A stretch of 60,000 bases of DNA from Antedon mediterranea (taxonomy: Eukaryota > Echinodermata > Crinoidea > Comatulida > Antedonidae), in NCBI RefSeq assembly GCF_964355755.1, contig NC_092673.1:2549001-2609000 (forward strand). Reading direction: 5' to 3'. Below the pieces are notes generated by a model. It was not told the origin of the DNA. It did not search any database and saw only the letters and a list, made by a program, of their open reading frames with translations. The position numbers and the translations under genes were made by a program. This document shows, one piece after another, positions 12,961-23,760 of this stretch (positions are counted from its first letter, which is position 1; every line of letters starts with the position of its first letter).

Positions 12961-13900
12961 GGCTGTGATAACATTTTCACGAGATTAACAAGTCGGTATT
13001 CAGTATAGTATAATTATTAAATCAATGCATAGTATAGTAAAGGTTTCTGGCAGGTTATACAGTATTATGTATCTGCACAAAAATGTGGACACAACTACAG
13101 CTATATAGTACTTTCTACATGTAGACTATCAATGCCCCAAACCGAGCGTATGAGATGACAAGTTGCCTAAAAAAACAAATGGTAATGCCCCAGAACCCCA
13201 ACTGCGAAACATTAGGTCAAAGGTCATATAAAACAAGCACGCAATTACAATAAGTATGCTAAATAATACTTTAGAAAGATAGTTTAAAATATTGGATTAA
13301 TAAAACCATTTTCAGCACAAGTGTATTATGACATTTTCATTACACTGATGATACTTTGGCCTCAAATTGTTGCAATGCAATCTATTTAGACAGAATAAAT
13401 TACTTAAAACAGTGATTTGAAAACTTGAATTGTATATTATTAAAAGCACTTTATTAAACAACCTTGTAATAATAATGGATGTGTGACCTATTTCGCATGA
13501 TATAAATATTGTAATTGAGTCAGAAATTGACAAAAATGTCTTAATATACTTTGGCAAGTGATGTAATCGTGGTTGAAGGAAGGCGACGTCATAATTCAAA
13601 AATATGTCAACGAATACCTTAATTAATGAACAAGCCTTGACATTAATGTCGTGAGGAAGGAGCTTATTACTATAATTGGACGACATTAATGTGTCAAGAA
13701 TGGGCAGGGAATAGGTTTTTCCCTATTGGTGGTGCATTCTACGGCCAGAACCAAAGGCACTAGCGTCTTCACTCCCACTGTACATGTTTGTCCATTTCAT
13801 TTAAAACAATTTTGTGTCAAGTTTAGAAGAATAGGTTTTAGCTGAGATCCAAAAAACAGTGATTTGGATCATATCCTAATAAATGTGCTTGAAAATAATA
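12961..13900. other. Intron stretch, nothing recognised
   Basis: A+T-rich intron. A minus-strand frame of 124 codons (13686-13312) has A+T-driven composition, no homology and no splice context. Confidence 0.45.
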
Positions 13901-13908
13901 CCAAACAG

Positions 13909-14013
13909 GGGGGAAAGAAGGGGGGTGGGGGAAAGAAGGGGGTGGGGGAAAGAAGGGGGGTGGGGGAAAGAAGGGGGTGGGGAAAGAAGGGGGTGGGGGA
14001 AGAGAGAAGGGGG
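13909..14013 (+). repeat. G-rich minisatellite (GGGGGTGGGGGAAAGAA units)
   Basis: Roughly 105 bases that are almost purely purine plus a few T. Runs of four to six G are separated by AAAGAA or T. The unit is about 18-19 bp and is repeated five to six times. The plus strand fits a G-quadruplex pattern, and the tract is also a polypurine strand capable of triplex. On the transcribed RNA of the FAM53 gene (minus strand) it would be C-rich. Confidence 0.85.
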
Positions 14014-14349
14014 ATTCTAAACACAATCCAGTCGTTTAACTGATTATAAGTAGCAATGTACTGTACTTGATGTACAACATAATTGAGAAGGAGGATTTCT
14101 ATCTTAAAATAAATACTTCAATAATATTATCCTAATAATTATTAACCAGTCCAATCACTCAAGAACAAAATAAACAAGAATATAGGATATATTCTGTGAC
14201 AGCCGGCAACTCCTTACCGATTGCAATTTGAGACAATTTTGACAATAAGATTTAAAATGTTACAAGTAACAGGATGTTATACATTGACCAGTTTCAAGCA
14301 AGCTGCTACGATACTTTGTAATATGTGTCATGGATGCAGGCATCTAACT
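14014..14349. other. Intron stretch, nothing recognised
   Basis: A+T-rich spacer between the G-rich tract and the MITE at 14350; no structure seen. Confidence 0.4.
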
Positions 14350-14554
14350 TTAAGCCTACACTATCAAACTTTTGACAACAAAAATGTGATGTGCCCATAT
14401 ATGGACGTGCCCATATTTGTGCATATCACTACCATATTTGTGCATATCACTACCATATTTGTGCATATCACTACCATATTTGTGCATATCACTACCATAT
14501 TTGTGCATATCACTTCCATATATGCACATCACATTTTTTCATCATAGAGCTTAA
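14350..14554. mobile_element. TTAA-type MITE, copy 2 with internal 21-bp tandem array
   Basis: Bounded by TTAA at 14350-14353 and 14551-14554. The left end has CCTACACTATCAAACTTTTG. The right end is shortened to CATAGAGCTTAA. Inside, a 21-bp unit (CATATTTGTGCATATCACTA plus C) is repeated five times from about 14411 to 14516, an expansion of the family's internal motif. The array keeps two plus-strand frames open but encodes nothing recognisable. Confidence 0.8.
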
Positions 14555-15327
14555 GACATACAGATACCATACAATATTACTGTTCTTATGTCTCGCACAC
14601 TAAACTACCAAAAAAGGGTGAAATCTAGTACAATTTTCACAACAAGATAGATCCTTGAGATCTAACCTTTTTTATGAGAAAATTGTGTGGTTGTGTGATT
14701 TACAATTGTATACTAATTACTTTAAAGCACTATTTGTTACATTTCTATTTTTATATACTTTATTGTTATATTTCCAATTATATACCTAAAGACCATTCTA
14801 CTTTACAGGTTTTCTCTATTATTAGATAATGCCTCTAAATCTTATGAGGTGGAAAAACCATTTTTGCATTTATTGTAATAAATCCATCGGCTTATTAAAC
14901 GATATTGGGTTCAATGTCGAAACAAGACAATTTTCCGAGAATGTAGTTGTGTCTGACGGACAAAATATGCAGTTTAAAAAAGATTTATTTTATACATTTG
15001 CCAAAGACCACATCCTGGTGTATAACCAGAAACATGGGCTACTGATGATATTAAGAGATTGCCAAGTTTTCTTGGAACCATTTTTCCTTTAGAATAATTC
15101 ATTTGTACGATATACAAAAAATATGATTACCATCAATTAATATGCTCAATTAACATAGAAAACAAAAATTAAATTTGAAGCCAAGCCAAGTTTAATAGAG
15201 GTCACGTAAATAAATATAAATTTTAAAAACAAAAACAAAAAATATAAATAGTTACATTAAAAAACAACTGAATATTTAATGCAAAACAACATGGATTGAT
15301 ATCAGATGATATTAATTTATATACCAT
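14555..15327. other. Intron stretch with one unrecognised 87-codon ORF
   Basis: A plus-strand ATG frame at 14829-15092 begins MPLNLMRWKNHFCIYCNKS and follows an acceptor-like CTACTTTACAG at about 14810. I do not recognise the product, and A+T bias can explain much of it. It could be a decayed gene fragment. The remainder is A+T-rich spacer. Confidence 0.2.
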
Positions 15328-15682
15328 ATACCCTCAGGTATAATCTCACCACCTACTTTATGTCTGATTTCACCAACAGGCATATCCCCAGGTATAGTGC
15401 TGTGAGGTGGTTTCTCAAATGATCATAAAATCAAAACGGTACTGGGTATGACCTACCGTACTAGCGTTCTTGTCACCAACTAGTACTGATGTAGCAACCT
15501 ATCTGTAGTGCTAGTATTTTTTTACTTTTGGTCTGGATGTAGGCCTCTCTCTAGCCAGCTAAAATAATTTTACAAGAAATGCTTAACAATTTTTTTTCCT
15601 GAACTAGGCTTTCCCCGGGTATAGTTCCACCCCTAAAGTCGGCACAACTTTGTGTGTTCTAGGGGATTATACCAGAGGATAT
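15328..15682. mobile_element. Possible TIR element, about 355 bp
   Basis: The left segment ATACCCTCAGGTATAATC (15328-15345) is nearly the reverse complement of GATTATACCAGAGGATAT (15665-15682). Inside are related words such as CCCCAGGTATAGT and CCCCGGGTATAGT. No target duplication is clear. Likely an old non-autonomous element or nested copies. Confidence 0.45.
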
Positions 15683-17607
15683 ACTCCAGTACTAAAGAAG
15701 CACACTTGTTTGTCTACTAGTCATAAAGTTCAAGAGATACATATTCTTCTACAGTATGATCTGTATCACAGTTATCAACACTGATAAAATACTTTGGACA
15801 TATGGGGCAGCATAGTAAATTTACACCCCCTTCACGGCAACAACAAAAGAATTTTGATTGATTAGTTTACCCTAGTTCAGCAACATTCCATACTGATCTA
15901 TGTTAGGATAGCACTTGATAAAAAGGACGTTATTTTATTATGTGCCTGAACCTACAAAACTGCACATTCCAAAAGGAATTTATATCCTCTTCGTTTTAAA
16001 CACATCATTTTGAAAGATTTAGTTTGTTCTGTTATTGGTTTCGGCAGCATTCCACACTTAGTTTTGTTTTAATTAGTATAATATTTTATGTTTTATAGAA
16101 ATGCCACAACTTGTTATAGCTGTTTTATCGTGATAAATTTATACTAAAAATAAAACGTCTCTAATCTCTGTGAATTTGTTTATCTTTACACAACAGGCTA
16201 ATAGAGATTTAGTATACTATAGGGTATGCAGTAGTACTATCTGTGTATTGTATAGGTTTTACACAATTTGTATTTTCTATGGAAGATTTGGTTGGTTGCT
16301 CTATTCACTGTATTATAAATTATATGTTCTTTGTATTTAATACTAGAAAAACCAATTAGTAGTACACTCCAACCCTCGAGCCTAAACTAAATTCTAGAAG
16401 TTTTAGTATGAACAATTCCAATACTGAACAACAAAACAGTATTACAATTACAGTACTATTATGATTTAAAATCTGATCAAAATAATTTGGCAATGTTTAA
16501 GTTGTTAGCGAGTTTCTGGAAACCTTTCAAAGCACGAATGTAAGCTGGTCTCTAGCGGAGACTTGTTTACTAGCTGAGGATAGAAGATCTAATACTAGGC
16601 TGCAGGCTCGAGGGAATTTGCGCAATCTTGCAGGGTACTGAATGGTGTTTAGAGGCTGACACAACAAGAAACTTGAACCTAGCATAACACAAACACTAGC
16701 CTTAGCACAACAATGTGAGTAGTAGCTAGCAGCCCTCACAAGTAATTCTAAACATGAAACAGAAATGAAGCACTGGTTATCAAACAGCTAATAACTTCAC
16801 AATGGAAATTTGAGACAACATTAATATAGAAGAAGCATTTACATTCTTCTTAATTTAATCCACAAATTTAAGTGTTAAAATAAACAGCTTCCACAATAAC
16901 AGAAGTTCTATTCATTTATACTGCAATTTGCCGCATGAACATTAGCAAGATTTTTATATTATAATTCGATAATTTGAGAGATTCACGAGTGAGGATTTGT
17001 AGATTTAAAATACCTGGGAAAGAAAAAAAAATAGTATTAAGAATTAAAACTATCATGGCATAGTCCGAACTGCTAAAAATGATCCGGCAGAACCTAGTTT
17101 TACTAGTCCATCATACTGTACACAGATAGTTTGGCTAGCCCGAGTGTTTACAACTAGAAATGTTTTTTCGGTACGCTTATAGATCAATATACAATTCTAA
17201 CCAAAGTGTAGCTTTGTATATTGTAATGGATGAATGAAATGCCAATGAAAAAGGGAGTGTGAGAGAGTTCAATGGAACGACACAAATAGAGCTAAGTCAT
17301 ACCAGCATAACAAATAGAAAGTTGGTGAGAAAATTGTAGATATTATCAAAAACACATTTACCTATTATTCAATAAATAATGGATAACAACCCTCTTGTTT
17401 GCATGAAGTCATACAGATATTATTATAGTTCTATAATATCTATGATCAAGCTTAGATAATGCATAAAGCCAAAAATATCCTCTATTACAAACAAAATCAC
17501 AGAAACTTTTTATAAAAATGCATTTTAAATTTATAGTATGCAAATGTACATAGAATCAACAGCTTTACGTCCAATCGAAAGGATGCCTAAAATGATACAA
17601 GCAATAT
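15683..17607. other. Intron stretch, mostly featureless
   Basis: A+T-rich intron. ACCCTCGAGCC near 16372 and GGCTCGAGGG near 16604 form a loose inverted pair about 240 bp apart that may mark an old MITE, but the arms diverge quickly. No coding content was recognised. Confidence 0.4.
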
Positions 17608-17681
17608 GACTGACAGGTTCCGAACCCATGCCTTTCACATGCTAATCTAATATCCATTAGGCCATACTGTTCTGTCATCTC
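17608..17681 (-). mobile_element. tRNA-derived SINE head or tRNA pseudogene
   Basis: On the minus strand the segment has an A-box-like TGGCCTAATGG (17664-17654) and a B-box-like GGGTTCGGAACC (17627-17616) spaced as in a tRNA gene. The acceptor stem does not pair well and no intact cloverleaf can be drawn, so a SINE head or dead tRNA copy is more likely than a working tRNA. Confidence 0.55.
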
Positions 17682-17702
17682 TTATCCGCTTAACACATAT
17701 AC

Positions 17703-17908
17703 TAATTCTGTCTACACTATCAAACTTTATGTGACAAAAAAATATATATGCTCATATATGGGCACGGTGATGTTATATCACTACTATATTTGGGCATAGC
17801 ACTACCATATTTGGGCATAGCACTACCATATTTGGGCATAGAACTACCATATTTGGGCATATCGCACTTTCTTTGTCAAACTAGTTTGATAGTGCAGACA
17901 GAGCTTAA
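17703..17908. mobile_element. TTAA-type MITE, copy 3 with internal tandem units
   Basis: The left end has CTGTCTACACTATCAAACTT. The right end has AGTTTGATAGTGCAGACAGA then GCTTAA (TTAA at 17905-17908). The interior has about four head-to-tail copies of a roughly 20-bp unit (ACTACCATATTTGGGCATAG), a different expansion from that in copy 2. Confidence 0.8.
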
Positions 17909-18489
17909 AATTGATATTCATCAAAACCTATTTAGTAGAGATAGATAACACCAGTTAATTAATACAACTCTAAATGAACAGTGATAAAAAAAAACACTGA
18001 CGTTGATGTACATGTCCCTAATGTCTTCAACGCATTTCCAAAAAAAGTTATTTTTCTGGGCCAAACAGAATTACCGATTTATATCAAATAAATCATTTGC
18101 CATGTATAAACTAGGTCAGGTTGCCAGCATATTACAGATGTAATTAGCACTTTAACAATTATGCCACTCACCTATCGGGGATTATTTGTTAATCAATTTG
18201 TGAATTAGAGGGTGCCATTTTACGTATATGACACGAATCCGCATTTACTTAATGAACTGCGTTGTTGAGTCGACTGATTTGTCCAGAAATAGATGTTCTT
18301 TATTAAATCCTTTATAATATCTGTGTCACTGAATCTATACATACGTCTACATTCAATGTACTCTTTTGTTTTATATTGTAATTTAGTGAAATAATGTTGA
18401 GAAAAAAAGTGGCTTGTTATATAAGAAAGTACAAGAATGAATAATAAATAGTATTCCCATTTGATTTCTTCTTTCAAGTCTGTATTATA
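17909..18489. other. Intron stretch, nothing recognised
   Basis: A+T-rich; only short frames without homology. Confidence 0.4.
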
Positions 18490-18524
18490 AAGCTCTGTCT
18501 ACACTAACTTTATGTGACAAAAAG
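18490..18524. mobile_element. TTAA-type MITE, left-end fragment
   Basis: AAGCTCTGTCTACACTAACT followed by TTATGTGACAAAAAG matches the family's terminal repeat with a short internal deletion (ATCAA lost). No matching right end was found downstream. Confidence 0.6.
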
Positions 18525-20158
18525 TCTCAAAACTCAACAGTTCTTTTGAGAACTAATACATGTGGTGTACCGCAAACTTTATATCAACATTTGATTTTGC
18601 CATGCAAACCTTTAAACAAACAAATGTGCACATATATTTATATCTCTTTTTATTGTCAAAATGTAAAATAATAATTACATTGCTTAACTTGTTTGACAAA
18701 AAGACAAAATAAAAAGCTTTCACTTTTATTTATAATTCATTCAATCTTTCAAATTTTTGTTCTTGTTTTGTATTTAAAAACTTCTATAATCCATTTTGAT
18801 CTCTACCAAAAATGAATATTTTTAAAGAAAAACAATTTGTGGCATATACTGTATATTCATTTTTTTTGTAAATCCTCTAGAAAAAAGCATTAATAATATT
18901 TCACAGGAGGTTGTATAAATGTTACACGCTGTAATTGGCATTTTAATGGAGATTAACAACAAAAAACCCAGAAGTGGATAATAATACAGAATAACAAATG
19001 AGAAGACTACATATAAGACACTTTGTCTTCTTCAAACAAAACATTTTCAAAAAACCGACACAAAAATTTGATCAACGACCAATAATGATTTGCAATAGAT
19101 GCATTTATATAATGAAATTACGACGAGTTTTCAACAGAACGTTGGAATAGACGTAACAGAAATATCGAGTTTAATGAAAACGCCCGAGGGCGTGTATAAT
19201 GAAGCAAATGATGAATACTTTTGATAACACGTTAGAAGGATGCAGTTATCATCGTGCCATGTTTAGTAGTTTTTAGTACATTTTGCACGAACTGCATTCG
19301 ATTAAACGACCATTTGAACAAATTATGCAATAAATATATTGTTATATTTAGTGGCCAATCCAGGATTTCAAAATAGTGGCCTAAAAAATATTGTAAAATG
19401 AGGTGGTACCTAATGAACTTCACCTAATGTGTCCAATGTATTTTTGCATTGTATTTGCCAAAATGTAGGGGAGTCCAGACCAGGTGAAGGTCCCACACCC
19501 CTACTCTGAAACAACCTATGATATATTATCTATATTAGACTTTCATAGTCTCATGCCACCATTTTGTCTGATTTTCGTGTATTAATGTATAGTAAGAAAA
19601 TAGTATTACCAATTTTAAAATAATATTTTACAAACATGTACGCCTCCTCCTCCTGCCAAATTCAATTTGTTGTTTAAGTTTGACTCAAAAAGCTGACAAA
19701 ATGGAAAGTTGGCATTTAACCAACACAAAGACGATTTTCGTTCTATAATACTGCAATATAGAACTGAATTAATGTCACGATACAAGATAAATAGAAAAAC
19801 CAGTGGTTGTCAAGTTAACACCTAGCACACCCACTCCCCATGTGATTAGAAGTCCTCCTGGTAAAAACACATTGTGTTTAGTGCAGGGACCTCATGAGAC
19901 AATTAAAACTAATGATGCAGAAAATATCGTTAGTCAATGATAATGTTGGCATTATGCCCAGAATAACAATTCTGAAAATATTTTTGAGCTAAAATAAAAC
20001 AGCAAATGCATATTATTGATAACAAATAATTTTTGGATAAACGCTGAGCTGAACGTATGTGTTGTTAATAAAAACTATTTACTGAAGGCTTTGACACTTT
20101 ATGATGGACTGAAACGACACTTTAAATCCTACCGAGGCATGACAGTAAGCTCTTTCTT
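18525..20158. other. Intron stretch, nothing recognised
   Basis: A+T-rich with long A/T runs; no transposon ends, arrays or coding content were recognised. Confidence 0.4.
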
Positions 20159-20464
20159 TTAAAGCTTTGTCTACACTATCAAACTAAACACTAAAAAGTG
20201 TGACGTGGCCACATATGGTAGTGATGCTTAAATATGGTAGTGATATGACATCATCTTAAAGACTTTTACAAGAACAAGTAGACACTAACACAATAACATA
20301 CCATCCTGCGATAAACAGACAAAAATGGAAACAAATTGTGGAAAGCCTAATGTCGGAAGACGGAAAACGTTAAGAAGAAGAGAAGAAGATGACATCATCA
20401 TGTCCATATATGGGCACATCACATTTTTTGTCACATAAAGTTTGATAGTGAAGACAGAGCTTTA
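20159..20464. mobile_element. TTAA-type MITE, copy 4, split by a LINE insertion
   Basis: The left end is TTAAAGCTTTGTCTACACTATC and the right end is AGTTTGATAGTGAAGACAGAGC. The body reads ATATGGTAGTGATATGACATC before the insertion and CCATATATGGGCACATCACA after it, so the two halves together equal one normal copy. The insertion is annotated separately. Confidence 0.85.
20256..20388 (+). mobile_element. Very short LINE 3' tail inserted in the MITE
   Basis: A 133-bp insertion flanked by perfect 11-bp direct repeats, ATGACATCATC, at 20245-20255 and 20389-20399. The plus-strand frame reads YHPAINRQKWKQIVESL then a stop at 20373, like the last residues of a LINE polyprotein, where R..W...V is common. 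The 3' end is an AAGAAGAAGAGAAGAAGA tail rather than poly(A). The target duplication and extreme 5' truncation are typical of target-primed reverse transcription. Confidence 0.75.
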
Positions 20465-20825
20465 TACTGCATCAGTTTGTGAAATCACGTAACCAGCTAT
20501 AGGTTAACATACATATTAATCGAAATGATGCTTTCAAAAAGTGCTCAGTAACGCAACTCTTATGAATTGCCTGAATAATCCCATATCAAATTACACATGT
20601 GTTAATATTCACATATAAAACATTAGGAGAATAAATCTATTTCTCCATGAGTAGTTTTAAAAAGAATTGCATTTATTGATAAATTTTCTGTGGTAATAGC
20701 ATTGAATAATAGTATCAAATTATTATTTATATACATATCATAAATGCATTTAGTTAATTTAAAACAGCAAGTTATTGATGTTTTTAAACTATTTATGGAT
20801 GTAGCTAAAAAGTATAGGGGCGGGT

Positions 20826-20972
20826 TTAAGCTCTGTCTACACTACTAAACTAGTGTGGTGTGCCCAAATATGGTGGTGATATGCTTAAATATGGTAGTGA
20901 TATGACATTATCATATCCATGTCCATCACATTTTTTTGTCACATAAAGTTTGATAGTGTAGACAGAGCTTAA
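20826..20972. mobile_element. TTAA-type MITE, copy 5 (most intact)
   Basis: TTAA at 20826-20829 and 20969-20972 flanks AGCTCTGTCTACACTACTAA on the left and GTTTGATAGTGTAGACAGAG on the right. At 147 bp it is the cleanest short member. TTAA at both ends across the family points to a piggyBac-like target preference. Confidence 0.85.
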
Positions 20973-22456
20973 AGCTGGGTGGAATACTGTACATTTGCCA
21001 AACACACTGCTGTCAAATACCCCAAACATACAATCATTAGAACCATTGCATTTAATATGCAGGTTGGTCCTGTGTTTATTTTGGAATATTTTCCATATTA
21101 CTGTACAACAAGCTATTTGTTCGATATGGCACTATAATTGCACTAAAGGACAAACGTATGGGTTTATGCTATCACACAATGAGGTTAATATCTCATATTA
21201 TAACAAATTATATCGTTAATATTCATAATAATGATGTATTGTTCTTAAAGTGATAGTTCAGTAAAAAAAATATGTTTCATAAGAAATTATTTGCCTTTAG
21301 TTATTAAAGACAATGTTTCTGTAGTATAACACAATGCCATTCAATTATCTCTTTTAAAAAAACTAATTATATTGAATTATAATATTCATCATACAATATT
21401 GGAGGGTGGAGTTCAATCAAAGAACAAACTGTTATTAAGAGATTTTTGTTTTTTGGATCTCTGTGTTAAAATAACCAATTCATGCATAAAATTGAATTAA
21501 AACAACCTGACCTAGAAATATGATTTTAATTAGTTTTATAAGTTTAAGGATGATTTAACAGATAAACAGATTGTTTTTTAGTAGGTTAACGACATCTTTC
21601 GTTTTCTCTTCTATTTCGAATGTTTTTATTTTATTTCAGTTGAGTAAATTTCTGTCACAAGCCAGCTTTGTCCTTGAAATACACCGGATGTAAAAATGAA
21701 ATTTAAGATCTATTTAAATTCAATTTCATATTCTCTTTTTAGGTAAATATTTACAGAGCGCTAATGAAGCAAAAAGAGCACATGGTAGATTTACAACTAG
21801 AAGTGTAAAATTACAGCAGAAAAATGAGCGACAAGCATTGTTTAATGATGATGTCTAGTTATGTAATCCAGCGGGTGACAATATTATCTGACATAATTAT
21901 GACATTGCTGTACTTTCTTTTGTAACCTTGCCGAATGAAACACTTGTTGGCTGAGGTCCACAAACGAAACAAACAGCAAAATAATGAGCATGATATGCTG
22001 TTGACATTACAAAGCAGACAATGTTTGGAAGGCTGCCAACATTTAGTCAGATTGTAGTAAATGCTGACAAAGTACTGTGCTTTTTATCATTTTTTAGGCT
22101 TTTTTTTCTTTAAATATTGTAATTAACAGAGTAAAATTTCTGTCTGTTGATGTACAGTGTGGTGTACATCACACAATAACAAACAGTTATTTTTTGTTTT
22201 TAGTATATTTTTATTATTGTAGAAAGATTAAGTTCATCAAATCCTCTTCCACCCCCACCTCACACATTTTGATGTTTGAAAGACGTAGAGATGGGGAGGA
22301 GAAAGGGAAGAAAACATGGACAAGATACCGAAACCAATAAAGAAACTGTGTATAGCAATTTCTTTTTGTTTGTAATTATTTTGAAAGATGAAATAATAAA
22401 TCAAGGATGGAAACTTGGGTTGGGACTTATACTAACTTATTACTTTATCTGTAACT
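20973..22456. other. Intron stretch, nothing recognised
   Basis: A+T-rich intron; several long T runs; no coding content, arrays or transposon ends seen. Confidence 0.4.
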
Positions 22457-22642
22457 TTAAAGCGTGCTTCCCACTAGCGACGCAACGCAAGGACGTAACG
22501 CAACGCAAGTGAATTGACCAATCACAAGCGATGGCTTATTCGCTTGTGATTGCTAACTGTCTATAACTTCGCTTGTCATTGGTTAAAACGCTTGCGTTGC
22601 GTTTACGTCCTTGCGTTACGTTCTAGTGGGAACCAAGCTTAA
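22457..22642. mobile_element. TTAA-flanked MITE with long TIRs and hairpin core
   Basis: TTAA at 22457-22460 and 22639-22642. The left arm, AGCGTGCTTCCCACTAG then GACGCAACGCAAGGACGTAA, is repeated in reverse complement at the right (TTACGTCCTTGCGTTACGTT, CTAGTGGGAACCAAGC). The arms extend about 55 bp. The core also folds (ATCACAAGCG against CGCTTGTGAT). It is unrelated in sequence to the other TTAA family. A degenerate piece lies near 39690-39736. Confidence 0.88.
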
Positions 22643-23622
22643 CAAAGCATGCATTATGTATAGGCCTACTAGTATCTGACATTGTACATAAAATAATCAT
22701 AAACAAGCATTTTATGTTTTGTTCACATCATTCTTTATAAATTACGGACAAACTCAATAGATTAAATTTTAGGGCATCTGCTCATACACATCAAATTAAA
22801 TGTGGATCATAGTGCCGTTCTATAGACATCATCAAATTCACACATGAATCAATAAATACCAATATATTTAGAATGTGTCTGTTTATGAGTACCGGTACAA
22901 TTTTTATATTATAATATTTTTTTTTATTATATTCAATAACATGTCCAATAAACAACTACGGTATAAACATAACATACATAACATTTGAATGATTGATCCT
23001 GCGGGTATTATTACAATTTACATTATATGTAAAAAAAGCATGACAAAACCTGCAGCGAAAAATTTTTGATGGAAAATGCATTATATAAAACCGTAATAGA
23101 AGTAATCTAAAAGAAAACTGATTATATCTATTACTATTTTCCATGGCATTTCCATATTGCATAAAAAAATACTTTTGAAAAACACAAAAGATTTGATAAT
23201 TTACAACTGTTCTAGCATCAAGAAAAAAAGAATAGCATTACCCTAAACACACTAGCATACTAAATGCAGAAAAGTCGCTGACAAAACACAGCCTTTTAAC
23301 ACCATCAAGGCCAGTCATTCTACCATTTTACTGGGTCATGTTATTCCTGGGGGAGTGGAAAACTAACATAACAATCAAGCTAACTAAACTCTGTACTGTT
23401 CTCGGTAAGCTGAGTGTACTGTACGTGAATAGGTATATTTTCATTCAAGTACAATCAATTCATTTTGGTTATTTAGGACATAGAGATATTATTATTATAG
23501 TGAACTATACTGTAATATCTCTATGTTTAGGATTATCTTTGATTATCTTTAAAAAGCAAGAATTTTGTTTACTGCTACTAGAGTACGGTAGTGTCATACA
23601 ATTTTGGTAAAAATATTGTATA
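22643..23622. other. Intron stretch, nothing recognised
   Basis: A+T-rich intron. Small frames (for example 23338-23610 plus) lack homology and splice context. Confidence 0.4.
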
Positions 23623-23760
23623 GGTCTTGCTTCCATATTTAGCCTAAATTAGGAGGTGAGATTATATAGCATAGTATTATACTCCGTATTAATAGTATAT
23701 GACTGAGTATAATAGCATTCTCATATATAATCTTACCTCTTAAAATATGGACCATGACTT
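23623..23760. mobile_element. Foldback/MITE-like inverted repeat
   Basis: The left arm (TTCCATATTTAGCCTAAATT, then AGGAGGTGAGATTATATAG) pairs with the right arm (ATATAATCTTACCTCTTAAA, then ATATGGACC) with a few mismatches and small gaps. The A+T-rich loop also has GTATTATACT against GAGTATAATA. It would form a hairpin of about 135 nt in RNA or single-stranded DNA. Confidence 0.6.

Noticed and set aside
13312-13686. 124-codon minus-strand frame
   Set aside because: A+T-driven residue use (Ile, Asn, Leu, Ser), no family, no exon signals.
16371-16614. Inverted pair ACCCTCGAGCC / GGCTCGAGGG as MITE ends
   Set aside because: Similarity stops after about 11 bases and no target duplication is visible.
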